This document shows, in pieces, positions 1 to 8,392 of a stretch of 26,415 nt of DNA. Below the pieces are notes generated by a model, which was given only the letters and a program-made list of their open reading frames with translations, did not search any database and was not told where the DNA came from. Position 1 is the stretch's first letter, and the number at the start of each line of letters is the position of its first letter. Made by a program: the position numbers and the translations under genes. This DNA is from Chondrus crispus (lineage: Eukaryota > Rhodophyta > Florideophyceae > Gigartinales > Gigartinaceae). Location of the stretch: the NCBI RefSeq assembly GCF_000350225.1, contig NW_005179202.1:84835-111249 (forward strand), given 5' to 3'.

Positions 1-1154
1 CGCGCCTGGGAGCCGCGCCGCGCGCCGCGAGGGAGCCGCCGCCGCCGCCGCCGCCGCCGCCGGAGACCGACGCGCCGGACATTCCCAACGTCGAGCCCAA
101 GCTGGTCGAGATGATCATGAACGAGATGCTCGACCGCTCGCCGGGCGTCGATTGGGACGATATTGCAGGCCTGCACTTTGCGAAGAGGTGTGTCATGGAG
201 GCCGTGGTTTGGCCCATGCAGAGACCGGATATCTTCACTGGCTTGAGGGGACCGCCGAAGGGTTTGCTGCTGTTCGGCCCGCCCGGCACTGGTAAAACGC
301 TTATTGGAAGGGCCATCGCAAGCAAGTCTGGTGCAAAGTTCTTCAACATTTCCGCCAGTAGCTTGATGAGTAAGTGGGTGGGGGAGGGCGAGAAGATGGT
401 CCGCGCTTTGTTTGCTGTCGCCAGGGAGTTTCAGGTACGTTGATACTGATGAACACCGCTATGATTTGCGAGCGGAGGAAATACTTTTTGTTTTGTTTTG
501 GCGACTAACAGTTTCCCCCCTTTCCTTTGTCATTGCGTGTAGCCGAGTGTCGTCTTCATTGATGAGATTGACAGTCTCTTGACACAGCGGACGGACGGAG
601 AGCAAGAATCTACTCGTCGTGTCAAGACCGAGTTCCTTGTTCAAATGGACGGTGCGGGGACATCTCGCGAAGACCGTGTGCTCGTCGTTGGCGCAACTAA
701 TCGCCCGCAAGAGCTAGACGAGGCCGCGCGACGCCGTTTGGTGAAGCGACTTTACATTCCTTTACCCGATACCGAGGCGCGTTCGTCGCTAGTTGGGCGC
801 CTATTGCAAAAGCAAACAAACTCCCTCAACGAAACCGATGTCCGAGGCGTGGCTCAGTTGACGGCTGGGTATTCCGGGTCGGATATCTACGCTGTTTGCG
901 CAGAGGCTGCTCTGGGGCCTGTAAGAGAGCTCGGGGAATCCATTGGGAGTGTCGATGTTGACAAGGTGCGGCCGGTCGCCAAGAGGGACTTTGAGATCGC
1001 CGTCAGGATGGTGCGTGCGTCTGTTTCGAATAGGGATCTGGAGGGGTATGCGACGTGGAATGAGTCGTATGGTTCGTTTCCCTCGACTGATCCTTCTGCT
1101 GGGAAGACGACGCCGCCGCCAACAACTGCTGGGGCAACAGCCCCTGAGCAGTAG
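1..1154 (+). CDS. FIGNL1: FIGNL1-like AAA ATPase (5' partial, two exons joined 1-434 and 543-1154)
   Basis: The reading frame enters from the left edge (codons start at base 3) and gives about 347 residues after splicing. FIGNL1 (fidgetin-like 1) is a nuclear meiotic-clade AAA ATPase that remodels RAD51/DMC1 filaments in homologous recombination. Visible: the VDWDDIAGL start of the AAA module (near base 150), Walker A GPPGTGKT (about 274-297), pore-loop SKWVGEGEK, then after the intron Walker [12 protein letters not shown], sensor-1 [17 protein letters not shown] with its arginine fingers, and a Vps4-type C-terminal helix around [15 protein letters not shown]. The phrase [20 protein letters not shown] is typical of fidgetin/FIGNL1 rather than katanin or spastin. 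Nine consecutive Pro codons (36-62) lie just before the catalytic module. The C-terminal tail after YGSF (about 30 residues, Pro/Thr-rich) is longer than I expect. The N-terminal half lies outside the window. Family call is strong. Confidence 0.9.
35..61 (+). repeat. (GCC)9 trinucleotide repeat encoding polyproline
   Basis: Nine uninterrupted GCC units, read in frame as nine CCG proline codons (36-62), lie in the linker before the AAA module of the FIGNL1-like gene. Such tracts are prone to length variation. Confidence 0.9.
435..542 (+). other. Spliceosomal intron in the FIGNL1-like gene
   Basis: The frame hits a stop at 441-443 right after a CAG|GTACGT donor, and homology resumes after a pyrimidine-rich stretch ending GTGTAG|CCG. 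Removing 435-542 (108 bp, phase 0) joins EFQ directly to [10 protein letters not shown], which restores the standard spacing between the pore loop and Walker B. It is the only intron needed to explain any coding region in this window. Confidence 0.9.
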
Positions 1155-1585
1155 CACTGGTCAGTGCTGTACACTGTCGCCATTTCCTTGTCACGTTCTG
1201 GTGCCGTGTCATTCTCTAAAGGCGACTCAAGGTGGGCATTATTTGCAGGTGTTCCGTGGGGGAGTTGCAGGACAGTGGTACGCAGTTAACTTGGACCGAT
1301 GTCTTCGTGTCTCGCAGGTGCAGGACTTGGCGCTCCCTGGAGAAGTGGGGGCTGATTTGGAAAAATATCTCCATCCGAGGAGGCCCGTTTGGGTTTCGCA
1401 AAAGGAGCACCGCAAGATTTTTCCCCGTTTATGACCAATGGCTGATGGTGCGACAGCGATGTGTTTTCCAAATCTCGTCGTGAACTTGGGAGCATTCCTG
1501 CTCAGTAACTGATCTCTTACCGCCAGAGAAATTCGAGGACTGGCACTAACCATCGACGGTTCCTCTTACGTGCTCCTGTCCCCAG
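1155..1585. other. Intergenic region between FIGNL1-like and lipocalin-like genes
   Basis: 431 bp between two plus-strand genes, so it must hold the 3' UTR/terminator of the first and the promoter of the second. Overlapping frames here lack recognisable protein features. I see no tRNA, no strong repeat and no CACGTG box. Confidence 0.6.
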
Positions 1586-1648
1586 ATGATGCGAGACCAC
1601 AACAACGCTGCTTCGTTTCATTCCAGCACCCAGGTCTGCGTCTTCCCC

Positions 1649-2653
1649 ATGTCGACACTAGCATTCGCAGGCTCCCTGAGCCATCTTCCGCTCGCTCGAC
1701 CGTCGCTGTTTTGTCGCACCTCCACAACCCTGCAACGACGGCCTCGCGCTGTGCAGCGTCAATGTCCCCAATCCATCCGAGCACATCTGGTGCGCGCCAA
1801 TGAACCTCACGACAATAGCATACTCGAATCATTTGCTGAGAAGATCCGCGGAGAGTGGGATGGATATGAGGGAAACTTCGACTCCGGAACAGGTGCACCA
1901 GAAGCTGTCCCAGATTACTACATTCCGGACCAGTTCGTTGAATGGGGCATCGTCCCTCTTGGCTTCGAGTCTACTCACTCCGTCATCGTTCGCGGCACCA
2001 AGCTTTACAGAAAGTTTTTCCGCGTGCTCCCTTCCGTAAGCCTGTTTGCAGACCACGTGGATTTGGAGGAAGACTTTCAACAGCTTGATATCGCCGCAGA
2101 AGCAGGTGCGCATGTTTTTCCGGACGGGTCCTTCGCCACGGGCCCTGAGAAAGTCTGCATCAAGAGGGAATCGTTGCTTGACAAATGGCCGATGGCCGAA
2201 ATGTGCCTGCACGACCCGCGCGAGGACGTGCGAAATGCTCTGCACGTCAAACTGAAATTCGATTTTGAGAAGCGGGAACTGGTCGACTCGTTGCGGGCTG
2301 TGGTGGAAAAGTGGAGCTGTGTGTACTGCGACGGGGCCAACATCGAGGGGAGTTCCGGCTTTGTGAAAGGGTGGGTCTCGGATGATCCGTCGCATCCGAG
2401 TGCGCTCGCCGGGAGCTGGAAGGCGGTCAGCGCGGGCGACGAACAGATCGTGGACAGGGCAGCGCCACAGAGTGTCCCGAGCAAGCATCTGTTCCTGCCA
2501 AACGGCATCGACGTCGCGGTACTCGAGGGAGATGGCGTGCACGTGCAAGTCGGATGGCTCGTCGACGAGGCGACGCGCGTCGTGATGAGGCGCAGCTTTG
2601 GACAAGATGGGAGCGTAGTAAGCTCGCAGCGTATTGTCGAGCATCGAGTTTAA
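1649..2653 (+). CDS. Plastid-targeted two-lobed lipocalin-like protein (conserved plant/algal family, function unknown)
   Basis: 334 residues if translation starts at 1649; in-frame ATGs at 1586 and 1589 would add about 21 residues. I prefer 1649 because MSTLAFAG gives a red-algal-type transit peptide with Phe at position 6, followed by an Arg/Ser-rich stretch to about residue 50. The mature part begins GEWDGYEGNFDSG, then IPDQFVEWGI and FPDGSFATGPEKV, and ends with a second lobe (LAGSWKA ... FLPNGIDV ... VQVGWLVDEATRVVMRRSF). This arrangement recalls plastid proteins of plants with lipocalin-like barrels related in fold to CpcS/CpeS bilin lyases. I recognise the pattern but cannot name the family with certainty, and bilin-lyase activity is not claimed. 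Its 3' end faces the next gene, with 176 bp between stops. Confidence 0.75.
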   Translation: MSTLAFAGSLSHLPLARPSLFCRTSTTLQRRPRAVQRQCPQSIRAHLVRANEPHDNSILESFAEKIRGEWDGYEGNFDSGTGAPEAVPDYYIPDQFVEWGIVPLGFESTHSVIVRGTKLYRKFFRVLPSVSLFADHVDLEEDFQQLDIAAEAGAHVFPDGSFATGPEKVCIKRESLLDKWPMAEMCLHDPREDVRNALHVKLKFDFEKRELVDSLRAVVEKWSCVYCDGANIEGSSGFVKGWVSDDPSHPSALAGSWKAVSAGDEQIVDRAAPQSVPSKHLFLPNGIDVAVLEGDGVHVQVGWLVDEATRVVMRRSFGQDGSVVSSQRIVEHRV

Positions 2654-2762
2654 TGTTGTGGCTGGAAGGCGTAATCAACTGCAGCGGTCGACGACTGCTG
2701 AAGCATAGCAGTCAAGCCCATGGCCAGCCTGGCCCCTTCCCACCAGATGCGCCACTAATAAA

Positions 2763-2789
2763 CCCCCGCCCCCGGTCCCCCAACACCCC
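2763..2789 (-). other. G-quadruplex-forming tract (minus strand)
   Basis: On the plus strand there are four C runs of 5, 5, 5 and 4 separated by 1, 3 and 4 bases, so the minus strand fits the G3+N1-7 quadruplex rule with short loops. It lies 41-67 bases downstream of the stop codon of the minus-strand gene at 2830-3489, so it would be in that transcript's 3' UTR if transcription runs that far. Confidence 0.6.
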
Positions 2790-2829
2790 ACCTCCTCCAA
2801 CCCCGTCGTCCACATCCCTTAGAGAAAAT

Positions 2830-3489
2830 CTATTCAATCGCCGGGGTTCCACCACTCTCCCCCTGCCTCCCCTGCATGTCCTCATTCGCGGCCGAAATCG
2901 TTGTCACCACGAGCCGAGTGCTCTGCCCGAGTATTGCGCTCTCCAACGTCGTCCGGGGCTTATCCCTCTGGCTCAAGCTCTGCTCCAACTGAATCCTCTT
3001 GATATCATACCCCATCCTGACGGCATTGACAATATTGCCAACAAACTCATCCATACCATCCTTGCCTTCTGCCTCAACGCTTCTCTTAGCCGGGTATCCC
3101 AAAACCCGCAGCGTCTTATACACCAGGCTGAGCCATACCGCGCGCAGCTCGACCTCGTCGCTCTGCAGTGCGCGCAGGGCCTGAGCGGACGCGCCCGACG
3201 TGGCGAGCTCCATCTGGAGGGCCTGCAGCGAGTAGCCCTCGCGGTACGCGGCGAGGGCGGTGTCGCAAAACTCACGCAGCGCAGTGGCGTACGGCTTGCG
3301 CCCAGGCGAGCACGCGTCGATGAAAGCCGACGCGAGGCGGTGCGCCAGCGAGGGCGACGGCGCGCCCGCGTCGCAAAGCACCCACCGTGCGCGCCGCGCC
3401 GACTGCCGCAGTGGGGGCGGCGACCTGCAGACAAGCGCCGACCGCGAGGGGCGCGCTGAAAACGTTAAGGGGGGGATAAAGCCGCGCAT
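2830..3489 (-). CDS. Unrecognised plastid-type protein with an internal duplicated motif
   Basis: 219 residues from the ATG at 3489; the open frame extends to 3597 but only from a TTG codon. The N-terminus MRGFIPPLTFSARPSRSA looks like a red-algal transit peptide (Phe at 4, Ser/Arg-rich, few acids) up to about residue 42. The rest is alpha-helical in character without membrane segments. Two segments, residues 73-94 and 148-169, share the pattern EF-x6-A-x-R-x-G-Y-x-[LI]-x-x-[LI]-Q-[ML]-E with identical spacing, which indicates a tandem duplication of a helical unit. I cannot assign a family. A cyanobacteria-derived plastid protein is likely from the targeting signal but not proven. It converges with the lipocalin-like gene. 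Confidence 0.75.
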   Translation of the reverse strand: MRGFIPPLTFSARPSRSALVCRSPPPLRQSARRARWVLCDAGAPSPSLAHRLASAFIDACSPGRKPYATALREFCDTALAAYREGYSLQALQMELATSGASAQALRALQSDEVELRAVWLSLVYKTLRVLGYPAKRSVEAEGKDGMDEFVGNIVNAVRMGYDIKRIQLEQSLSQRDKPRTTLESAILGQSTRLVVTTISAANEDMQGRQGESGGTPAIE

Positions 3490-3787
3490 TGTGAGGCTAC
3501 GGCCCGCGGATGCGCGCCGATGATGGTGAGGTGTATGGGCGGAGAGATTGTTGCGGGATGTGCGGAGATGGGCGCAAATGAGATGAAACGAGGGCAAATT
3601 TGGCGTTTTGGGAGCCCGTTTTCTTCATCTGATGAGAGTGCAGACTATCCCTGTCGCGCGATGAGACCTGTGAAGCGATTTGGTCGTTCGGATGCAAGAC
3701 GCGGGAGATAGTTGTTGTTTGCATTGTATGGCAGATGTGTCTGGCAATCGGTGACAGCTTTACAAAACTTTACTTGCATACCATGGT

Positions 3788-6700
3788 TCACGCGAGCTTC
3801 CATGATGGCTTGCGCACCCGCCTGGTGCGCGACCCTGACGACCCGTCAAGTTCAAGCTCTTCCACCCCCATCTCCTCACCATACCCATTCACCTCGCCCA
3901 GTACACCTTTCCTTCCCACTCCGCGCCCACCGTCCCCCATCGCCGCACTGTTGGCGGCCTCTTCGTCGATCCCCTCTACCGGCGGTCCTCGCCGCGCCGC
4001 GCTCTCCTTGACGTCCGGTTCTCCCCACTCCTCTTCGCGCGACATGGCCCTGCGCACGGCCCCCCCTTCGCGCACGCGCAACCGCACAGGCACCCGTGTC
4101 ACCGGCTCCGCCTCGCCTTCGGAGTCTGTTAGCGCGACGGGCTCTGCAATGCGCAGCATGAGCTTGACCGACCTCTTGCGCGGTGCGCGCCTTCCGCGCG
4201 GCGGCCCGACGTCCTCGTCTAGCGCTGCCCGCCGCGTCCGCGTCCGCGCGCTCCGCCGCGGCGGCGTGTCGCCCGAGGGCGCCCGCACCCGCAGACGCAC
4301 CGCTTGCTCCGCCCTTTGCGCCCGGACGCGCACGCGGCAGCGGCAGGGGTGTGACGCGCCGGGATAGTCGCCCGGTTGCAGAGGTTGCACGTGCGCGTCC
4401 TGCACGGGCACGGAGTCGCTCCGCTGCCGCTTCCTGGCTGGTTCGGTGGCCGCGTCTTCCTTTGTCGACTTGGAGATCGTCGCGGCAGGTATTCTGTCTC
4501 CAGTGGGAACCAGTGAGGAAGGGCCCTTCTGCGTTGTCTCGGAGGGGTCTAGCTTGCCATCGGGAGATGCCGTGGCGGTAGGCATGGAGGACTCGTCGTC
4601 TTTTTGGGCGACTGTGTCGTTTGTTGCAGCCCCGTTCTCCTGTCCGACCCTCTTCTGCTTTTGCTCCCCAGCCGCGCCCACTGCCAGTTTGCTGCCTTGC
4701 GTGACCGGTGTCTGGCCTGTGATGGGCGGCGGCAGCATCTTGCCAACGTCTGGCCACGGCGTCGCGTGCTGCGGCGGGCTTGAATGCGCGATCTGCATGT
4801 CGTGGTCGACAGCGCTGTCGCCGGCGTGGGGTGCGGTTTTGGCGGCTGCGTGCAACGGTAGGGCTGGACGGTTGAGTGGCGAGCGGCTGCGGGCGGTCTC
4901 GCCAATTTTCGCGACTTTGATGCGACCCCTGGCGCGATTCGAATTTGCAACTGTCGTTTTCGGAATCGCCGCCTTCCCGGTCTCTTCCCGCGCATTTTTG
5001 CCCAGCACCTCTCCTGCTCCTACGCGTGTGTCTGCTGCACGCGGAGGCGCGGTTGCATTCTCCTCGGAGAGGTTCGGTTTAGTGTTGGGCGCCGCGTCAA
5101 GGCTGCCCCCGCGTCTAGCAGGAGTGCTTGAGATTTCCTGGCGACGTGTGCGAGGTGAACGTCTGGTGGCGACGCCCAGTGCCTGCGCCTCGGCTCGCGC
5201 GCGTTTTGTAGATGCCTTTGACATTGTAGCTTTCCCGCTCGCGTTCTGCGCTTGGATAGACTCGTCGTTAAGATGCAAAGCCTCCGTGTCTTCGTCAGCG
5301 GCTTCTTTTCCGTTTTGTGCTTCCACTTGCAGATGCTCTTTCGCGCTCACGGATGTCCTTCTGACTTCAGCGGGACCCAGTGCTCCTAAACCGGGGGGTT
5401 TGTCATCCTTGGACATGACCTGCTGCTCGACGGCCTTGTCTGTGATGGGCTTGTCTTTGGCGTTCCGGACGGTTCCTTGGATGACTTTTTCTGGCTTGCT
5501 TTCCATTTCCGTGTCGTCTCCCCTATCTGTAGCGTGCACGTTCTTTCCCATGTCGTTAGCAGTTCCTATCTCCTCGCCCATCGTGACTCCCTCATTTGAG
5601 AGACTATCAGACTGGCCCATATGCGTCTTATTCGCGCTGTCTGAGGATTTAAGATCAGCTTCGTCTGAGCCCTTCTTCGCCCGTCCACGCTTTCTCCTTG
5701 GTTCAGTAGCCACTTGAGCAGTTCTGGGGCTGCTGCGTCTGCGTTTTGGAGAGCTCGGTTTTAGAGGAGAAGTCTCGCGTGATGGCCCCGCGACCAATCC
5801 TGCCGCGTCTGTCGAGTAACTTGCAGGTGGGGTCGGTATTCGCGTAGTGCTTGTCGGAGAGGTTTTCTCTGGCAGAGTACGCACCACTGGAGATTCTGAT
5901 TCTGCAGTGCCTAGCGCCCGACTCGCTGATGCTGTGTCGGACATGTTCATGCTCGACATTCCAGCCGATTGCAACAGCACTGTGGGTATCTTTCGCGGTC
6001 GTCCCCTTTTCCGTGGTGGTTTGGTGGCGCTACTACTCGTAGGGGTTTGTTGGTATGCGTGCCGGATGCGTGCGTCCCTCTTGTGAGCGTCCAGCGACAA
6101 CGGCACCCAAGTCACAAGTCCTCCGGATATACCCACAGCCAGAATGTCACTGGGGACGGATAAACTTGTGCGAGTTACTCCGGCCAGCTCCTTGTACTGT
6201 GCGCCGAAACGGGAATATGCATCTGCTAATCCTTCTCGACCAACCGTTCGTGATCGTTTCGGCTTGCGGGAAGCTGACGAAGTAGAAGTTTCCTGCAGCA
6301 GAGTATCCACCAAGGTGCCACCCAAGCCCCCGTTTTCCGTGTCAAGTAGAGAACCATGGCTCAACTCTTGTCCGCCAGAAGCTAGGCTATTCCGCAGCTG
6401 TAATCGTAGGGTCCTTATTTCTTCGCCTCCTTCTTTGATCTCAGTGGTCTGAGTCCATCGTAGTCTCTCTCCTACTTGCGTTTTCCCAATCTCGCATTCG
6501 TTGGCAGATGTCCAGATAGGCCGCGGGAACTTGCATTCGTGCAGCATACCGTCAGCTCCCCCTGTATAGAACAATGTCTGAGAACAGGAGTCTGCTTCTT
6601 GCCCAGATATTGGAACAGAGCACATGTCCCGAAATGATCCGCTCTGCAGTCGCACTCGCTTGACGGAACGCTGCGGCATCATACCATCCACACCGCTGAG

Positions 6701-7618
6701 ACGCACTACTCGTAGATATCCGTAGTCACCGCCGATGATAGCGACGTTCGGTTCCGGGGCATCCATGCTCATGCTCCCACTGAGCCCTTCCATGTTCTGT
6801 TCCAAAGTGGAGACGGGGTCGCGTATATCGCGCAAACGAAGCACGCACGACAGACCCAAGCTGCACAAATGTGTTTCAGACAGCCATCGAAGATCGACCA
6901 CCACAGACTCATGGCCGGGAATAGACCACCTCGGCCATGTTCGGTCAACGGATGTGGCATCATAGACCTCAATGCTTCCATCTGCACACCCTACAACTAG
7001 GAGATTGCCTTCCTTCGACCACTCGACAACTCTCACGGGGCTTCGACTCGCGATACTCTTGTTGACACGTAACAGCGTCGATGTGGGATAGAGTGTCTTG
7101 ATAGCGTCTTTCTCTGCACCATGTGAAACCTTCGTAAACGAATCGATTTTGCTCACAAGGACCGTCCCATCACCAAGAGCGGCAGCTAACGTGCCCTCCC
7201 ACCCTGTGCTCCCATCCCTCTGCGACTGCTCTGGCCTCCATTTTAAGTCCCAAACGCACTCACCGTTATGTTCAACGAGGCCAAGACACCTCGTGTCATT
7301 TTCAGCAAATCTCCAGAGTTGAATATGCCCAGAGCCTGCATAGCACTTCAGAATTCTGTGAGTTGGCTGGTCGCTGCGGTGCGCGGCAACTGCGCAAATA
7401 CCTTTCGCCCATGGATGGAAACTCAGGGCGCTTACAGAACCCCCGACGTACGCAATTCTTCCCCTTCCGCTCGGCAGCACACGGCTTTCGAAAAGTGATA
7501 AGCGTCCGTGTTTGTGCAATTGTTCATGGCCGGCTTCCGCGACATCAACGCAGTCTGAAAAGGCGCGCAACTCCGGGCAGACGGCTTTCGAATTCTTCTC
7601 CATCACCGCCAGATTCAT
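3788..7618 (-). CDS. WD40 / AT-hook protein, probable TFIIIC110-tau91 (GTF3C2/TFC6) homologue
   Basis: A single-exon 1276-residue protein starting at the ATG at 7618. Residues about 60-375 plus 485-510 form a WD40 propeller: SVSALSFHPW (61-70), GSGHIQLWRF (95-104), ECVWDLKWRP (120-129), LAAALGDGTVLV (144-155), VRVVEWSKEGNLLVVGCADG (195-214). The combination VWDLKWRP then AAALGDG is characteristic of the TFIIIC subunit GTF3C2, which supports RNA polymerase III transcription of tRNA and 5S genes. AT-hook cores follow at 533-543 (KPPRKRGRPRK) and 639-649 (EPRRKRGRAKK, a weaker variant), then about 600 residues of low-complexity, charged, presumably disordered tail with clusters of Arg. AT-hooks and WD40 repeats also co-occur in the plant GTF3C2-like protein. 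Gene reality is near certain; the TFIIIC assignment is inference. A generic chromatin WD40 protein is the alternative. Confidence 0.8.
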   Translation of the reverse strand: MNLAVMEKNSKAVCPELRAFSDCVDVAEAGHEQLHKHGRLSLFESRVLPSGRGRIAYVGGSVSALSFHPWAKGICAVAAHRSDQPTHRILKCYAGSGHIQLWRFAENDTRCLGLVEHNGECVWDLKWRPEQSQRDGSTGWEGTLAAALGDGTVLVSKIDSFTKVSHGAEKDAIKTLYPTSTLLRVNKSIASRSPVRVVEWSKEGNLLVVGCADGSIEVYDATSVDRTWPRWSIPGHESVVVDLRWLSETHLCSLGLSCVLRLRDIRDPVSTLEQNMEGLSGSMSMDAPEPNVAIIGGDYGYLRVVRLSGVDGMMPQRSVKRVRLQSGSFRDMCSVPISGQEADSCSQTLFYTGGADGMLHECKFPRPIWTSANECEIGKTQVGERLRWTQTTEIKEGGEEIRTLRLQLRNSLASGGQELSHGSLLDTENGGLGGTLVDTLLQETSTSSASRKPKRSRTVGREGLADAYSRFGAQYKELAGVTRTSLSVPSDILAVGISGGLVTWVPLSLDAHKRDARIRHAYQQTPTSSSATKPPRKRGRPRKIPTVLLQSAGMSSMNMSDTASASRALGTAESESPVVRTLPEKTSPTSTTRIPTPPASYSTDAAGLVAGPSRETSPLKPSSPKRRRSSPRTAQVATEPRRKRGRAKKGSDEADLKSSDSANKTHMGQSDSLSNEGVTMGEEIGTANDMGKNVHATDRGDDTEMESKPEKVIQGTVRNAKDKPITDKAVEQQVMSKDDKPPGLGALGPAEVRRTSVSAKEHLQVEAQNGKEAADEDTEALHLNDESIQAQNASGKATMSKASTKRARAEAQALGVATRRSPRTRRQEISSTPARRGGSLDAAPNTKPNLSEENATAPPRAADTRVGAGEVLGKNAREETGKAAIPKTTVANSNRARGRIKVAKIGETARSRSPLNRPALPLHAAAKTAPHAGDSAVDHDMQIAHSSPPQHATPWPDVGKMLPPPITGQTPVTQGSKLAVGAAGEQKQKRVGQENGAATNDTVAQKDDESSMPTATASPDGKLDPSETTQKGPSSLVPTGDRIPAATISKSTKEDAATEPARKRQRSDSVPVQDAHVQPLQPGDYPGASHPCRCRVRVRAQRAEQAVRLRVRAPSGDTPPRRSARTRTRRAALDEDVGPPRGRRAPRKRSVKLMLRIAEPVALTDSEGEAEPVTRVPVRLRVREGGAVRRAMSREEEWGEPDVKESAARRGPPVEGIDEEAANSAAMGDGGRGVGRKGVLGEVNGYGEEMGVEELELDGSSGSRTRRVRKPSWKLA

Positions 7619-8392
7619 GTAGTTGTTGACGGCCCAGCGCTTACAACCATTTACTCGCTCGGTTGCAACCAGGATGACGGTGGTTTTAAACTTAAGAAGT
7701 GAGGACTAACCCAAGGACTCTTTTTGCAAATATCAAAAAAACAGAATGGCGGTGAAAAGGGACTGATGAAAAAGGCAAAAAATCAGTACGACATAAGAGT
7801 CACCTAGAAGGAAGAGCGTTTGTCTCCCCCGCCTACACATGATGTAGTCCGAGACGTTTACCCACTGCGAACCCCTTTTACAATCCAGTTTTAGGGAAGA
7901 AACCAAACAGAGCGCCACGATGAGGGTCCCCCGAGGCATCAGCACGGACTTGATTCAGTACTTTCATGGATGGATTGGTCGGATCCCTGTAGCTGGAAGA
8001 TCGCAAGGTCCCGCACGCCTTCAACACAGACCTGGTTTCGTACCACTGTAGAAGAGATTCGCAAATCCCTGCGATCGAAGGGAAGACACAAAAGTGCATT
8101 GGGCATGTTACAGGATGCAATGAATAACTCAGGCGTTGCTCGTTTACTCTTCCACTATCAAAATACGGTACAAGACATACGCATATAGTTCCTCCTGACT
8201 TAAAACGTCTACAACAGTAGCCATTCGATAAAAACGCAACACGTTCGAGCACTAGCTCAGAACCCGGAAGCGTTGGTTACAAAACAAGCAAGTAGGGCGG
8301 TCGGATGGAACTCATCTTCCCCCTGTCTGTACACGCCTCGACTCTGAGAAAAACTCAAAATGTTATGGTTGCCTTCCGCACTGGAAAGCCCT
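7619..8392. other. Intergenic region between WD40/AT-hook and histidine phosphatase genes
   Basis: 774 bp between two minus-strand genes, so it should contain the promoter of the WD40 gene and the 3' UTR of the phosphatase gene. It is AT-richer than its surroundings, with A-runs near 7735-7785. The minus frame immediately upstream of the WD40 start stays open for about 26 codons (to a TAG near 7703) but has no ATG. I found no convincing gene, tRNA or repeat. Confidence 0.6.

Noticed and set aside
143..146. DEVH instead of DEAH in the DHX33-like helicase as a sign of inactivity (residues 143-146 of the gene at 9553-11760)
   Set aside because: Val for Ala at this position is tolerated in active helicases of this superfamily, and all other motifs are intact.
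1829..2644. 271-codon minus-strand frame opposite the lipocalin-like gene
   Set aside because: The plus-strand product carries family-like motifs (GEWDGYEGNFD, VGWLVDEATR) and this one does not.
2554..3459. 301-codon plus-strand open frame across the convergent gap and the next gene
   Set aside because: It overlaps the end of the lipocalin-like gene and is antisense to the plastid-type protein; its translation is Pro/Arg-rich noise, whereas the minus-strand product has a transit peptide and an internal repeat.
4446..5717. 423-codon open frame antisense to the WD40/AT-hook gene
   Set aside because: It lies wholly inside the low-complexity tail of the opposite gene. It shows no domain or targeting signal, and its openness is explained by the codon bias of the real gene.
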